Below are positions 1 to 9,560 of a DNA stretch of 64,000 nt, one piece after another. Position 1 is the stretch's first letter. Each line of letters begins with the position of its first letter. Source of the DNA: an uncultured Acidobacteriota bacterium (GTDB lineage Bacteria > Acidobacteriota > Terriglobia > Bryobacterales > Bryobacteraceae); the NCBI GenBank assembly GCA_902826605.1, contig CADEFM010000004.1, forward strand, positions 307,968 through 371,967. Reading direction: 5' to 3'. The notes under the pieces were generated by a model. That model ran no database searches, was not told the origin of the DNA, and worked only from the letters and a program-made list of their open reading frames with translations. The position numbers and the translations under genes were made by a program.

Positions 1-1653
1 CGCAACATGCTGGATTCGGGCGACTGGGTCACGGCGCGCCTGAACGGCGTGGCGTATCTGGAAAAATCCCCGCTCATTTATTGGATGATCGCGATTTGCT
101 ACGCCATTTTCGGCGTACACGATTGGGCGGCGCGGATTCCGGTGGCGCTTTCGGCGGTGCTGCTGTCCTGGCTCACGTTTCGCATGGGCGCATGGGCGTT
201 CTCCCTGCGCACCGGAGTCTACGCCGGGCTGGCCGTCGCCACGTCCATAGGCTTGTGGCTGTTCACACGCATTCAGATACCCGACGTCACTGTTACCGCG
301 ACCATTGCGCTCGCGATGTGGGCATTCTTACGCGCCTTGGATCCGGAGGAACGGCAGCCGCGGCTGTGGAGCGCCGTCATGGCTGCGGCGATCGGCACGG
401 GCCTGCTACTCAAAGGTTTGATCGCTGCCGTCTTTCCGGTGGCGGCCGCGCTCTTGTATCTGGTCTTCACGCGGCAGCTAGCGGCACGGGAAGCGTGGCG
501 GCGCTTGCATCCGCTTTCGGGCGCCGCCATCGCGTTGGCCATCGCCGCGCCGTGGCACGTGATGGCAACGTTGCGCAATCCGCCGTATTTCGATTTGACG
601 ATGTCCAGCGGGCCCGGCAACTACCACGGTTTCTTCTGGTTTTATTTCATGAATGAGCACGTGCTGCGATTTCTGAACCTGCGCTATCCGCGCGACTACA
701 ACACCGTGCCGCGCGTTTACTTTTGGCTCTTTCACTTGCTGTGGCTGTTTCCGTGGAGCGTGTATTTCCCCGCCGCCGCGAAACTGTCCTACCGGGGCGA
801 AGATCGCGCCAGCCGCATGCGCTTGTTGTGCCTATGCTGGGCGGGGTTTCTGCTGGTCTTCTTCACCTTTTCGTCCACGCAGGAATATTACACGATGCCC
901 GCGTATCCGGCGCTTGCGCTGCTGCTGGGCTGCGCGATGACCGAATCTTCGGGTGCGAAGCTGCGCCGCGGCGGACAGATGGTGCTAGCCGTAACGGCGA
1001 GTGTGGCGTGCGCGGCGGTAGTGGGCATATTGGTGGCCGTCTGGAATCTGCCTGCGCCCGGCGATATTTCTCGCGCGCTCACCCAGAACCCCGATCTGTA
1101 TACGCTCTCCCTCGGCCACATGGGCGACCTGACCCTGGCGTCCTTCGCCTATCTGAAGACGCCGTTGGTCTTGGCAGGAATCGCCTTCTTCGTGGGAGCC
1201 CGTTCCGCGTGGCGTGGAAGCAACGCGGGAACCGTGGTGATGATGGTGTTATTCTTCCACGCCGCCCGCTTGGCGCTGGTGGCCTTCGATCCGTACCTGG
1301 CTTCGCGGCCGCTGGCGCAGGCGTTGAACCGGGCACCCCATGGAACGTTAATTCTCGACAACCAGTACTACGCGTTTTCCTCGGTGGTTTTCTATGGCGA
1401 GGCGTATCATGACGATCGCCTTTTACTGCTCAACGGCCGCGTCACCAATCTGGAATACGGCTCCAATGCTCCCGATGCTCCGCAAGGCGTCTTCATCGAC
1501 GATGCCGGATTCCGGGAGCGGTGGCTCTCCACGGACCGCTATTATGTTTGCGTGGAACAGCCGCAAATGGAACGCTTTGTGAAACTCGTGGGCCGCGAAC
1601 GCCTGCATACGCTGATCGAGAGCGGCGGGAAGTACGTTTTCTCCAACCAATAA
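1..1653 (+). CDS. ArnT-like glycosyltransferase (GT39/PMT family), 5' end outside window
   Basis: Integral-membrane glycosyltransferase of the GT39 (ArnT/protein O-mannosyltransferase) type, which moves a sugar from a polyprenyl-phosphate donor to a lipid or protein on the outer face of the inner membrane. The visible part begins with RNMLDSGDWVTARLNG, which is the conserved segment following the first transmembrane helix in ArnT-like proteins (family knowledge), so the reading frame is open to the window edge and the true start with the catalytic acidic loop lies upstream. Many hydrophobic helices follow, then a soluble C-terminal portion from about residue 430. It is 3 bases upstream of a GT4 gene, so the two probably form one operon for envelope glycan synthesis. 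The acceptor cannot be told from sequence. Confidence 0.85.
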   Translation, partial: RNMLDSGDWVTARLNGVAYLEKSPLIYWMIAICYAIFGVHDWAARIPVALSAVLLSWLTFRMGAWAFSLRTGVYAGLAVATSIGLWLFTRIQIPDVTVTATIALAMWAFLRALDPEERQPRLWSAVMAAAIGTGLLLKGLIAAVFPVAAALLYLVFTRQLAAREAWRRLHPLSGAAIALAIAAPWHVMATLRNPPYFDLTMSSGPGNYHGFFWFYFMNEHVLRFLNLRYPRDYNTVPRVYFWLFHLLWLFPWSVYFPAAAKLSYRGEDRASRMRLLCLCWAGFLLVFFTFSSTQEYYTMPAYPALALLLGCAMTESSGAKLRRGGQMVLAVTASVACAAVVGILVAVWNLPAPGDISRALTQNPDLYTLSLGHMGDLTLASFAYLKTPLVLAGIAFFVGARSAWRGSNAGTVVMMVLFFHAARLALVAFDPYLASRPLAQALNRAPHGTLILDNQYYAFSSVVFYGEAYHDDRLLLLNGRVTNLEYGSNAPDAPQGVFIDDAGFRERWLSTDRYYVCVEQPQMERFVKLVGRERLHTLIESGGKYVFSNQ

Positions 1654-1656
1654 TTC

Positions 1657-2736
1657 ATGCGAATCACCGTCGACGCGACTCCCGTTCTGCTGCGTAGCGC
1701 CGGCGTCAAGAACTATCTTCATCACTGGGTGGCCGCACTCCGCGCCGCAGCGCCCGAAGAAGATATTCGAGTGTTTCCTTATTTGGACAATCTAGGAGCG
1801 TTGGACCACCAAGGTTCTCCGCTCGGTACCGCCGCGACGGTGGCGCGGATCGCGCTCATTCAGTCTCTAAAGCTATTCGGCGCGCCTTTGCTGGACGCCG
1901 CGCTGGGCCGCACGGACGTATTTCATGCGTCCAATCAAGTGCGCTGCGCCCCACGCCGCACCAAACTCACCGCCACCGTGCACGACCTGACCTGCTGGCT
2001 GATGCCCGCGATGCATACTCCCGCCAACCTGCGCGCGGACCAGCAATTCGCGGATCGAGTTCTGCGGCGCGCGGAAGCGCTGATCGCCGTTTCAGAGAAC
2101 ACGCGCCAAGACGCGATCAAGATTCTAGGCATCCAGCCGGAGAAGATCGTGACTATCCATTCCGGCGTCGCCACCGAGTATTTTGACGCTGCACCCACGC
2201 GCCGCGCCAAGCCGTATGTTTTGTTCGTCGGGGCCATCGAACCGCGCAAGAATCTGGATACTTTGCTGAACGCCTGGGCGCGTCTGAATCCTGATGTACG
2301 CAACGCATTCGACCTGGTAACAGCGGGTCCCCGGGGGTGGGCGCCGGAGCCGACCTTCGCCCGTCTTCAAGCCGAAACCACTTACCTGGGCTATGTTCCC
2401 GAAACGCAAATGCCCGGCCTGATGGCGGGCGCGACAGTTTTTGTGTACCCGTCCTTTTACGAAGGCTTCGGATTTCCAGTCGCACAGGCGTTGGCGGCGC
2501 GCGTTCCGGTGGTGACGTCCAACTCCTCCAGCCTCCCCGAAATCGCGCGTGACGGAGCGCTGCTGGTGGACCCCAAGAGCCCCGAGGAAATAGCGGCGGC
2601 GCTCACGCGCTTGCTGGAATCCGAATCCGATCGCGCCAAGCTGATTGGCTACGGCCGGGCCAGCGCGGAGCGGTTTCGCTGGGAGAAGTGCGCCGTGCAA
2701 TCGCTCGAGTTCTTCCGGCGCGTCTCCGGCCGTTAG
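1657..2736 (+). CDS. Glycosyltransferase family 4
   Basis: GT-B retaining glycosyltransferase of 359 residues, probably cytoplasmic or membrane-associated, using a nucleotide sugar. N-terminal Rossmann half opens with MRITVDATPVLLRSAG; the C-terminal half has FVGAIEPRKNLDTLL and the donor-binding segment SFYEGFGFPVAQALA. In the usual E-x7-E motif of GT4 the second glutamate is replaced here by glutamine (EGFGFPVAQ), which is seen directly; its effect is unknown. The start codon lies 3 bases after the stop of the GT39 gene, so co-transcription and possibly a shared glycan pathway are likely. Substrate not assignable. Confidence 0.9.
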   Translation: MRITVDATPVLLRSAGVKNYLHHWVAALRAAAPEEDIRVFPYLDNLGALDHQGSPLGTAATVARIALIQSLKLFGAPLLDAALGRTDVFHASNQVRCAPRRTKLTATVHDLTCWLMPAMHTPANLRADQQFADRVLRRAEALIAVSENTRQDAIKILGIQPEKIVTIHSGVATEYFDAAPTRRAKPYVLFVGAIEPRKNLDTLLNAWARLNPDVRNAFDLVTAGPRGWAPEPTFARLQAETTYLGYVPETQMPGLMAGATVFVYPSFYEGFGFPVAQALAARVPVVTSNSSSLPEIARDGALLVDPKSPEEIAAALTRLLESESDRAKLIGYGRASAERFRWEKCAVQSLEFFRRVSGR

Positions 2737-2794
2737 TTGTTCCGCGACACGGCTAACCCTGTCGCCCGGCCCGCGTCTGATAGCCTAGAGGCAA

Positions 2795-5530
2795 ATGAGA
2801 ACGAAAGCTTCCTCGCTCGTTTTGCGGGCTGGCCTGTGCCTATTTCTGGCGCTGGCGGCCCTCCCGGTACTGGCTCAGACGAAAGTTACCTCCGTCGAGG
2901 GGATCACCGAATACCGCTACGATAACGGCCTTAAAGTATTGCTGTTTCCGGACTCCTCCAAGCCCACCGTTACGGTGAACGTCACCTACCTGGTGGGCTC
3001 GCGGCACGAGGGTTATGGCGAATCCGGCATGGCTCACCTTTTGGAGCACATGTTGTTCCGGGGCACCACCAAGCACCCCGACGTCAAGACCGAGATTCGC
3101 AACCATGGCGGCGATTTCAACGGGACCACGTCTTATGACCGCACCAATTATTTCGAGACCATGCCCGCCACCGACGAGAACCTGCGCTGGGCGCTCGAAA
3201 TGGAAGCCGACCGCATGGTCAATTCGCGCGTCTCGCGCCAGGATCTGGACGCGGAAATGACCGTGGTCCGCAACGAGTTCGAGCGCGGCGAAAACAGCCC
3301 CGGCCGGGTGCTGGAAGAGCGCGTGATCGCTTCCGCTTATCTGTGGCACAACTATGGGCGCACCACCATCGGATCGCGCTCCGATATCGAAAAGGTGCCT
3401 ATCGACCGCCTGCAGGCCTTTTACAGGAATTACTATCAGCCGGACAACACCGTGCTGGTGGTGGCCGGGAAGCTCGACGAAGCCAAGACGTTGGAGTGGA
3501 TCAAGGAAACCTTTGGAGCGATTCCGAAACCCGCGCGACAGCTTCCGCAGACCTACACCGAAGAACCTACGCAGGATGGCGAGCGTGAAGTAACGCTGCG
3601 GCGCGTGGGTGACAATCAGATCATTATGGTGGCCTACCACGTGCCATCCGGCGGCGATCCGGATGCGACTTCGCTCAACGTGCTGGGATCCATCCTTGAT
3701 GATGCGCCCGCTGGGCGCTTGTATAAAGCGCTGGTTGAGACCAAGAAGGCCGTATCGGTGCGGGTGGAGAATAATCAGCTCAAGGACCCCGGTTACCTGC
3801 TGATTACCGCGGAGGTGCGCAAGGAAGGTTCGCTTGATGATGTACGGCGGACTATCTTGCGCGTGGTGGATGAAGTGGCGAAGGAGCCGCCCACCAAAGA
3901 AGAAGTCGATCGCATCCGCACCAGCCAGTTGAAGGATTTCGAGTTGATGTTCAACAACACCGGGCGCGTCTCGCGCATCATGAGCGAATGGGCTTCCATG
4001 GGCGACTGGCGCTTGATGTTCCTGGACCGCGACCGCACGGAAAAGGTCGCGCCTGAAGATGTGGTGAGGGTGGCGAAGGCATACTTGTTGCCATCCAACC
4101 GGACCATCGGCCAGTTCATTCCGACCGACTCGCCGCCGGAGCGGGCTGAAATCAAACCCGCGCCAGACCTATCCGCGGCGCTCAACAACTACACCGGGCG
4201 AGCGCTGGTGGAGGCGGGAGAAGCCTTCGATCCGTCGCCCGCTAATATCGACGCGCGCACGCAGACAGTGACGCTCGCTAACGGAGCGAAGCTGGTGATG
4301 CTGCCCAAGAAGACGCGCGGCGGCTCTGTGAGCGCGGTGATCACGCTGCACTACGGCGACGAAAAAAGTGTGTTCGGCAAAGGCACCGCCGCGCAATTCA
4401 TGGGCGCGATGCTGATGCGCGGCACGCAAAAGCACACGCGGCAGCAGTTGCAGGACGAACTCGACAAGCTCAAGATTCAGATGGGCGCGAGCGCAGGCGA
4501 CGCCGACGCGAGCGTGAGCATCACAACCGTACGTGCCAGCTTTCTGGCGGCGCTAAGGCTCGCGGCCGAAGTGCTGCGGCAGCCGACCTTCCCGGAATCG
4601 GAATTCGAGCAGCTTCGCCAAGCGTCGCTCGGACGAGTAGAGGCCAGCCGCCGCGAGCCGCAAGCGCTTGCTCCGCTGGCGTTGCGGCGGCATTTCTCGC
4701 GCTATCCAAACGGCGACCCGCGCCATGTGACTTCCTTCGAAGAAGACCTGGAGAATCTGAACAAGATCACGCTGGCGGATGTCAAGAAGTTCTACACGGA
4801 CTTCCTGGGTGCCTCCAACGCGGAGATCGCCATCGTCGGCGATTTCGATCCCGCTGAAGTCCGCAAGATCGCGGAAGTGGAACTGGGGAATTGGAAGAGC
4901 CCCCGGCCCTATACGCAGATTCTGCGCACGCGCGACAAGGTGGAAGCCGTGAACCAGATGATCGAGACGCCGGACAAGGCCAACGCCTTGTTCGCGGGCG
5001 GTTTCACGCTGGACATGAATGAAGACGATCCGGACTATCCCGCGCTGACGCTCGCCAATGACATGTTCGGCGGCGATCTGAAGAGCCGCCTGTTCGCGCG
5101 CATTCGCGAGAAGGATGGATTGAGCTACGGCGTGCGCAGCGGCTTTAACGCATCGTTGCGCTCGAAGTTCGCGCAATTTGCCGTGCAGGCGATCGCCGCT
5201 CCGGAGAACATCCTCAAAGTAGAAGCCGCCTTCAAGGACGAGGTGGCCAAACTCTTGAAGGACGGTTTCGGCGAAGAAGAAGTAGCGGCCGCCAAGAGAA
5301 CCTATACGGACGACCGCACGTTAAGCCGCTCCCAGGACGCGGGCCTTGCCCGCCTGCTGGCGCGCAACGCCCAGTTCGGTTGGAGCATGACGCGCGAGGC
5401 GGATCTGGACAAGAAGGTCCAGACCCTCACCACCGCCCAGATCAACGCCACCGTGAGGAAGTACCTCAATCCGGCGGACATCTCGTACTTCAAGGCGGGG
5501 GATTTCAAGAAGGCCGGGCTCACGCGGTAA
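2795..5530 (+). CDS. M16 family zinc metalloprotease, secreted, two-domain
   Basis: Zinc protease of the pitrilysin/insulinase family, 911 residues, with an N-terminal signal peptide ending near VLAQ (residue 28), so probably periplasmic. The inverted zinc motif HLLEH is at residues 81-85 and a glutamate exactly 76 residues later (Glu161) fits the third ligand of the family, so the first M16 domain should be active. A second M16 repeat (about residues 480-910) lacks the motif, as is normal for the inactive half. The family degrades peptides in a closed clam-shell chamber. It follows the GT4 gene by 58 bases and ends 8 bases before a convergent ABC ATPase gene. Confidence 0.93.
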   Translation: MRTKASSLVLRAGLCLFLALAALPVLAQTKVTSVEGITEYRYDNGLKVLLFPDSSKPTVTVNVTYLVGSRHEGYGESGMAHLLEHMLFRGTTKHPDVKTEIRNHGGDFNGTTSYDRTNYFETMPATDENLRWALEMEADRMVNSRVSRQDLDAEMTVVRNEFERGENSPGRVLEERVIASAYLWHNYGRTTIGSRSDIEKVPIDRLQAFYRNYYQPDNTVLVVAGKLDEAKTLEWIKETFGAIPKPARQLPQTYTEEPTQDGEREVTLRRVGDNQIIMVAYHVPSGGDPDATSLNVLGSILDDAPAGRLYKALVETKKAVSVRVENNQLKDPGYLLITAEVRKEGSLDDVRRTILRVVDEVAKEPPTKEEVDRIRTSQLKDFELMFNNTGRVSRIMSEWASMGDWRLMFLDRDRTEKVAPEDVVRVAKAYLLPSNRTIGQFIPTDSPPERAEIKPAPDLSAALNNYTGRALVEAGEAFDPSPANIDARTQTVTLANGAKLVMLPKKTRGGSVSAVITLHYGDEKSVFGKGTAAQFMGAMLMRGTQKHTRQQLQDELDKLKIQMGASAGDADASVSITTVRASFLAALRLAAEVLRQPTFPESEFEQLRQASLGRVEASRREPQALAPLALRRHFSRYPNGDPRHVTSFEEDLENLNKITLADVKKFYTDFLGASNAEIAIVGDFDPAEVRKIAEVELGNWKSPRPYTQILRTRDKVEAVNQMIETPDKANALFAGGFTLDMNEDDPDYPALTLANDMFGGDLKSRLFARIREKDGLSYGVRSGFNASLRSKFAQFAVQAIAAPENILKVEAAFKDEVAKLLKDGFGEEEVAAAKRTYTDDRTLSRSQDAGLARLLARNAQFGWSMTREADLDKKVQTLTTAQINATVRKYLNPADISYFKAGDFKKAGLTR

Positions 5531-5538
5531 GGCGGCGA

Positions 5539-6282
5539 TCACTTCACCGGCTCATCCCGCTCCACAAGCCCATCACGCAGATAGACGATGCGTTTGGCGC
5601 GCATGGCGATATCGTGCTCATGCGTCACCAGCAGAATGGTGTTGCCCTGCTCGTTTAACCGCTGGAACAGAGCCATGATCTCGTTGCCGGTGGCTGTATC
5701 CAGCGCTCCAGTGGGTTCATCGGCCAGCAAGAGGGACGGATTGTTCACCAGTGCGCGGGCGATGGCCACGCGCTGGCGCTGGCCACCGGAAAGCTCATTG
5801 GGCTTGTGATGGATGCGCTGCTCCAGGTCCACGGCGCGCAGCGCGATTGTGGCCTTCGCTTCTCTTTCCTTGCGCGGGATGCCCGCGTAGACCAGGGGCA
5901 ATTCCACGTTGTGCAGCGCGTCTGTGCGGGCCAACAGATTAAACGTCTGGAAGACGAAGCCGATTTCCTGGTTGCGTATGCGCGCCAGCGCATCGTCCTT
6001 CATGTCACTGGCTAGGTTTCCGTTCAGGTAGTATTCGCCGGCGGTGGGCGTGTCCAGGCACCCGATGATATTCATCAGCGTCGATTTGCCGGAACCCGAT
6101 GGCCCCATGATGGCGACGTACTCACCGCGCTTGATCTCCAGATCGATCCCGGCGACCGCGTGGATCTCCTGGCCGCCCATAACGTAGGTCTTGCGCAGAT
6201 CCCAAGTGCGGATGATCACGCCATCGCGCTTCAACTGCTCGCCGCGGGGAATCGATTCGAGGAGTGCGGCGGTTCGAGTCAC
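5539..6282 (-). CDS. MacB/LolD-type ABC transporter ATP-binding protein, no permease nearby
   Basis: ABC ATPase of 247 residues. Walker [10 protein letters not shown] at residues 60-68, signature LSGGQ at 164-168 and Walker B LLLADEP at 184-190 are all intact, and the order and spacing match the MacB/LolD/FtsE group that powers FtsX-type permeases. There is an N-terminal extension of about 25 residues before the ABC core begins. No permease gene lies within reach on either side (M16 protease on one side, OmpA-like gene on the other), so it must work with a permease encoded elsewhere; the other FtsX permease in this window, at 24180-26720, already has its own ATPase. Substrate unknown. Confidence 0.9.
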   Translation of the reverse strand: MTRTAALLESIPRGEQLKRDGVIIRTWDLRKTYVMGGQEIHAVAGIDLEIKRGEYVAIMGPSGSGKSTLMNIIGCLDTPTAGEYYLNGNLASDMKDDALARIRNQEIGFVFQTFNLLARTDALHNVELPLVYAGIPRKEREAKATIALRAVDLEQRIHHKPNELSGGQRQRVAIARALVNNPSLLLADEPTGALDTATGNEIMALFQRLNEQGNTILLVTHEHDIAMRAKRIVYLRDGLVERDEPVK

Positions 6283-6401
6283 GGTGTCCTAACTCCATGG
6301 TATAGAAAACGGTCGTGTTTCTCATCCATTTGTCACCACGCACGCGCATGCGCCCTTTAGCTGCTCAGGCGATCCCCAACCCGCGTAGTGCCATACCTGG
6401 A

Positions 6402-6407
6402 TATAAT
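6402..6407 (+). promoter_or_regulatory. Consensus -10 box suggesting a leaderless transcript
   Basis: A perfect TATAAT ends 6 bases before the ATG at 6414, so transcription would begin on or next to the start codon. No Shine-Dalgarno sequence is visible in between and no good -35 hexamer is seen 16-18 bases upstream. Leaderless or near-leaderless expression of the OmpA-like gene is inferred from position alone. Confidence 0.45.
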
Positions 6408-6413
6408 CTGCTC

Positions 6414-7310
6414 ATGCGGGTTCTAACGCTTTTGCTGTTTCTCTCCATGGCCCCCCTTGCGTTTACTCAGCGCGACGTAGGCGGAAGCAAGGATCACCCG
6501 ATCCTTACGCGTTATCCGGGCTCTGTTATTCGCTTCTACAATCAAGTCGATTTCGACAAGTATCCGCTGGCGCTGGCGGTGGCTGATAACCGCCCATCTG
6601 GAGTCAAGGACATCGAAGGGAAGACCACTAAAATCACCTATCAAAACCCTGCTGGCCGCTCTCCCCTCGAGATCTTTTCCAATTATCGCGACGCGCTTAA
6701 AAAGGCCGGCTATCAGGATTTGTTCACCTGTGAAGGAGCCGCCTGTGGCCGGGCGATGTATTGGCAGCGGCTGAACGGATTATACGCCTCAGGCGGACCA
6801 AGAGAGGTGCGCAACCTGACGGTGCGGGGCAAGTCCGATGGCAAAGACTACACCGTGGCAATGAGCGTTAACACCGGCTTCACAATCATCCACATCGTGG
6901 AACACAAGGCCATGGAAGGCGGCTTGGTCTCTGCCTCCGCCGCTGAATTGGCGGAAGGTATTGATCGCGACGGCCACATTAACGTTTATGCCATTTACTT
7001 CGACACGGGAAAAGCCGAGCTCAAACCTGAATCCACCCCAGCCCTGATTGAGATCGCCAAACTTCTGGAGGCGAAGCCCGCTCTGAAACTTCACGTCGTC
7101 GGCCATACAGATAGCACTGGTGTGTTCGCCGCCAATATGAAGCTCTCTAACGACCGCGCTGCAAGCGTGGTAAGAGCGCTCATCGCGGATCATAAGGTCG
7201 CCGCCGCAAGGCTGAGCCCGAATGGCGTCGGGCCGCTGGCGCCTGTAGCGACCAACACAACCGAAGAAGGGCGAGCCAAGAACCGCCGGGTTGATCTCGT
7301 CGGTCAGTAG
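6414..7310 (+). CDS. OmpA family protein with signal peptide
   Basis: Secreted protein of 298 residues. The start at 6414 gives a clean signal peptide (MRVLTLLLFLSMAPLAFTQ); an upstream in-frame start at 6315 would add 33 residues without signal character. The middle part is not a recognisable domain. The C-terminal 110 residues are an OmpA/MotB peptidoglycan-binding domain with IYFDTGKAEL, VVGHTDSTG and the ending NRRVDLV, the latter two matching the ligand-binding segments of the family. There is no N-terminal beta-barrel of OmpA type, so it is probably a periplasmic or lipid-free peptidoglycan-bound protein rather than a porin. The gene is monocistronic: divergent from the ABC ATPase and 114 bases from ilvD. 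Confidence 0.88.
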   Translation: MRVLTLLLFLSMAPLAFTQRDVGGSKDHPILTRYPGSVIRFYNQVDFDKYPLALAVADNRPSGVKDIEGKTTKITYQNPAGRSPLEIFSNYRDALKKAGYQDLFTCEGAACGRAMYWQRLNGLYASGGPREVRNLTVRGKSDGKDYTVAMSVNTGFTIIHIVEHKAMEGGLVSASAAELAEGIDRDGHINVYAIYFDTGKAELKPESTPALIEIAKLLEAKPALKLHVVGHTDSTGVFAANMKLSNDRAASVVRALIADHKVAAARLSPNGVGPLAPVATNTTEEGRAKNRRVDLVGQ

Positions 7311-7424
7311 CCCTCCGTACTGCGTGCGGACCAAGAACGCCGGGACGCACCTGCTTGCGCAAGGGTCAGCGCTATTTCGCCGATCCAACGGCCGCGTTCG
7401 GTTCGCTACCATAGTAATTCACCC

Positions 7425-9089
7425 ATGAAACTGAACAGTCACACCATCACCCAGGGACGCGACCGCGCGCCCGCGCGCTCCATGCTCAAAGCCATCGGCT
7501 TCACCGACGAGGACCTGAAGAAGCCGATTATCGGGGTCGCGAACACCTGGATTGAAACCATGCCGTGCAATTACAACCTGCGCGAACTGGCCGATCACGT
7601 CAAAGCCGGCATCCGTGCGGCGGGCGGCACGCCCATGGAATACAACACCATCGCCATCAGCGACGGCGTGACCATGGGCACCGAGGGCATGAAAGCCTCG
7701 CTCGTCAGCCGCGATCTCATCGCCGATTCTATTGAGCTTGTTGCGCGCGGCCACATGTTCGACGGCGTCGTCGCGCTGGTGGCTTGCGACAAGACCATCC
7801 CCGGCGCTGCGATGGCGCTGCTGCGCCTGAACATTCCCGGCGTCATCATGTACGGGGGCACCATCATGCCCGGCCGCTACAAGGACCGCGATCTCACAGT
7901 CTTGGATGTGTTTGAAGCTGTGGGTGCGAACGCCGCGGGCAAAATTTCGAACGACGAATTGCTCGCCATCGAAAACGCGGCGTGTCCTGGGGCCGGCGCG
8001 TGCGGCGGCCAGTTTACCGCCAACACCATGGCCACCGTCATGGAGATGATCGGCCTCTCGCCCATGAACACCGCGTCGGTGCCGCAAGTGGACCCACGCA
8101 AGCATCAGGTCGCATTTCGCTGTGGAGAAGTAGTGATGGATGCCGTCCGAGCTGGCCGCAAAGCGCGCGATATAGCCACGCGCTCGGCTTTCGAAAACGC
8201 CATCGCGTCGGTGGCGGCCACCGGCGGCTCTACGAATGCCGTGCTGCACTTGCTGGCCATGGCCAGGGAAGCCGGGGTGGAACTGAAGATCGAAGACTTC
8301 CAGACCATCAGCCAGCGCACGCCGCTTTTAGTGGATTTGAAGCCCGGGGGCAAGTACGTCGCGCTGGATGTCGATAAGGCCGGCGGCTGGCCCGTTGTGG
8401 CAAAGCGCTTATTGGACGGCGGATATATCGACGGGACCACGGTGACTGTCACTGGCCGCACCTTCGCCGAGGAAGCTGGCGAGGCCAAGGAAACCGCAGG
8501 GCAAGACGTGATCCGGCCCCTCTCGAATCCCATCAAGAAGACTGGCGGCCTGGTCATTCTCAAAGGTAATCTCGCACCCGAAGGCTGCGTGATCAAAGTA
8601 GCCGGAACCGGACGCAAAGATCACCGCGGCCCCGCGCGTGTCTTCAATCGCGAAGAGGACGCCATGTCGGCCGTAACTGGTGGTGGCATTAAACCCGGCG
8701 ACGTGATCGTGATCCGCTACGAAGGGCCGCGGGGCGGACCGGGTATGCGGGAGATGCTGGGCGTCACAGGAGCCATCATGGGTGCGGGACTCTCCGAAGA
8801 CGTGGCGCTAATGACCGACGGCCGGTTCAGCGGCGCCACGCGCGGTTTCATGATTGGCCACGTCGCGCCCGAGGCCGCCATGGGTGGCCCCATCGCGGCG
8901 GTCCGTGAAGGCGACATCATCACCATCGATGTCGAAAAGAGCTCCATCAGCGTCGACCTCACGGCGGAACAGATCGCCGACCGCATGAAGGCGTGGACCG
9001 CGCCCGCGCCCAAGTACACTTCAGGCGTTTTCAATAAGTACGTGAAGCTGGTGGGATCGGCGTCCGAGGGCGCAGTAACAGCGTTTTAA
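7425..9089 (+). CDS. ilvD: Dihydroxy-acid dehydratase
   Basis: Catalyses dehydration of 2,3-dihydroxy-isovalerate and 2,3-dihydroxy-3-methylvalerate to the 2-oxo acids, the third common step of valine and isoleucine synthesis, in the cytoplasm. The 554 residues are the usual length of the short IlvD class. Cys48 (ETMPCNYN), Cys121 (VACDKTIPG) and Cys193 (GAGACGGQF) are positioned as the iron-sulfur ligands of dihydroxy-acid dehydratases. The C-terminal [11 protein letters not shown] signature is present. No other ilv gene is next to it, so the pathway is dispersed in this genome. The start ATG gives the canonical N-terminus with [10 protein letters not shown]. Confidence 0.97.
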   Translation: MKLNSHTITQGRDRAPARSMLKAIGFTDEDLKKPIIGVANTWIETMPCNYNLRELADHVKAGIRAAGGTPMEYNTIAISDGVTMGTEGMKASLVSRDLIADSIELVARGHMFDGVVALVACDKTIPGAAMALLRLNIPGVIMYGGTIMPGRYKDRDLTVLDVFEAVGANAAGKISNDELLAIENAACPGAGACGGQFTANTMATVMEMIGLSPMNTASVPQVDPRKHQVAFRCGEVVMDAVRAGRKARDIATRSAFENAIASVAATGGSTNAVLHLLAMAREAGVELKIEDFQTISQRTPLLVDLKPGGKYVALDVDKAGGWPVVAKRLLDGGYIDGTTVTVTGRTFAEEAGEAKETAGQDVIRPLSNPIKKTGGLVILKGNLAPEGCVIKVAGTGRKDHRGPARVFNREEDAMSAVTGGGIKPGDVIVIRYEGPRGGPGMREMLGVTGAIMGAGLSEDVALMTDGRFSGATRGFMIGHVAPEAAMGGPIAAVREGDIITIDVEKSSISVDLTAEQIADRMKAWTAPAPKYTSGVFNKYVKLVGSASEGAVTAF

Positions 9090-9096
9090 TACGCGC

Positions 9097-9435
9097 TTAA
9101 CTGACGAGCACATGCGGGTCAAGCATCTTCTTGACCTCAGGCTTAGGCATCGCTCCGACACGCTGGTCCACGACCTTGCCGCCCTTGAACAACAGCAGCG
9201 TGGGAATACCGCGGATCTGGTAGCGCGCAGCAGTGCCCGGGTTGTCATCCGTGTTCAGCTTGCCAACCTTGACTTTGCCGGCATACTCCTCGGCTACGGC
9301 GTCAATCGTCGGAGCCATCGCCCGGCAAGGGCCGCACCAGGGCGCCCAGAAGTCCACCAATACGGGGACGTCTGAATTGAGGACATCCTGGTCGAACGCA
9401 GTGTCGGTAAAGTTTTTAGTATTGTCGCCAGCCAT
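9097..9435 (-). CDS. trxA: Thioredoxin
   Basis: Small cytoplasmic dithiol-disulfide oxidoreductase of 112 residues, normal for TrxA. The redox site WCGPC is at residues 33-37, preceded by LVDFWAP; the cis-proline region GIPTLLLF is also present. No signal peptide or membrane anchor is seen, so it acts in the cytoplasm. It is convergent with ilvD (7 bases apart) and divergent from surE. Confidence 0.96.
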   Translation of the reverse strand: MAGDNTKNFTDTAFDQDVLNSDVPVLVDFWAPWCGPCRAMAPTIDAVAEEYAGKVKVGKLNTDDNPGTAARYQIRGIPTLLLFKGGKVVDQRVGAMPKPEVKKMLDPHVLVS

Positions 9436-9560
9436 AACTGATCCTTAACTTTCTACAATTCTATGATGCAGGAAGGTGCCTGAAGGATGCAACAATGGCG
9501 ATTGACGTGCTTTCCGGCCGTTCGCTCTGCTTGCATCACTCTGCCATCATGGAAAGGACG

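Noticed and set aside
3913..3923. Exact 11-base match to the tRNA-Leu 3' end (CATCCGCACCA) as an attachment site
   Set aside because: It lies inside the coding region of the M16 protease where His/Arg codons make it likely, and nothing beyond 11 bases matches.
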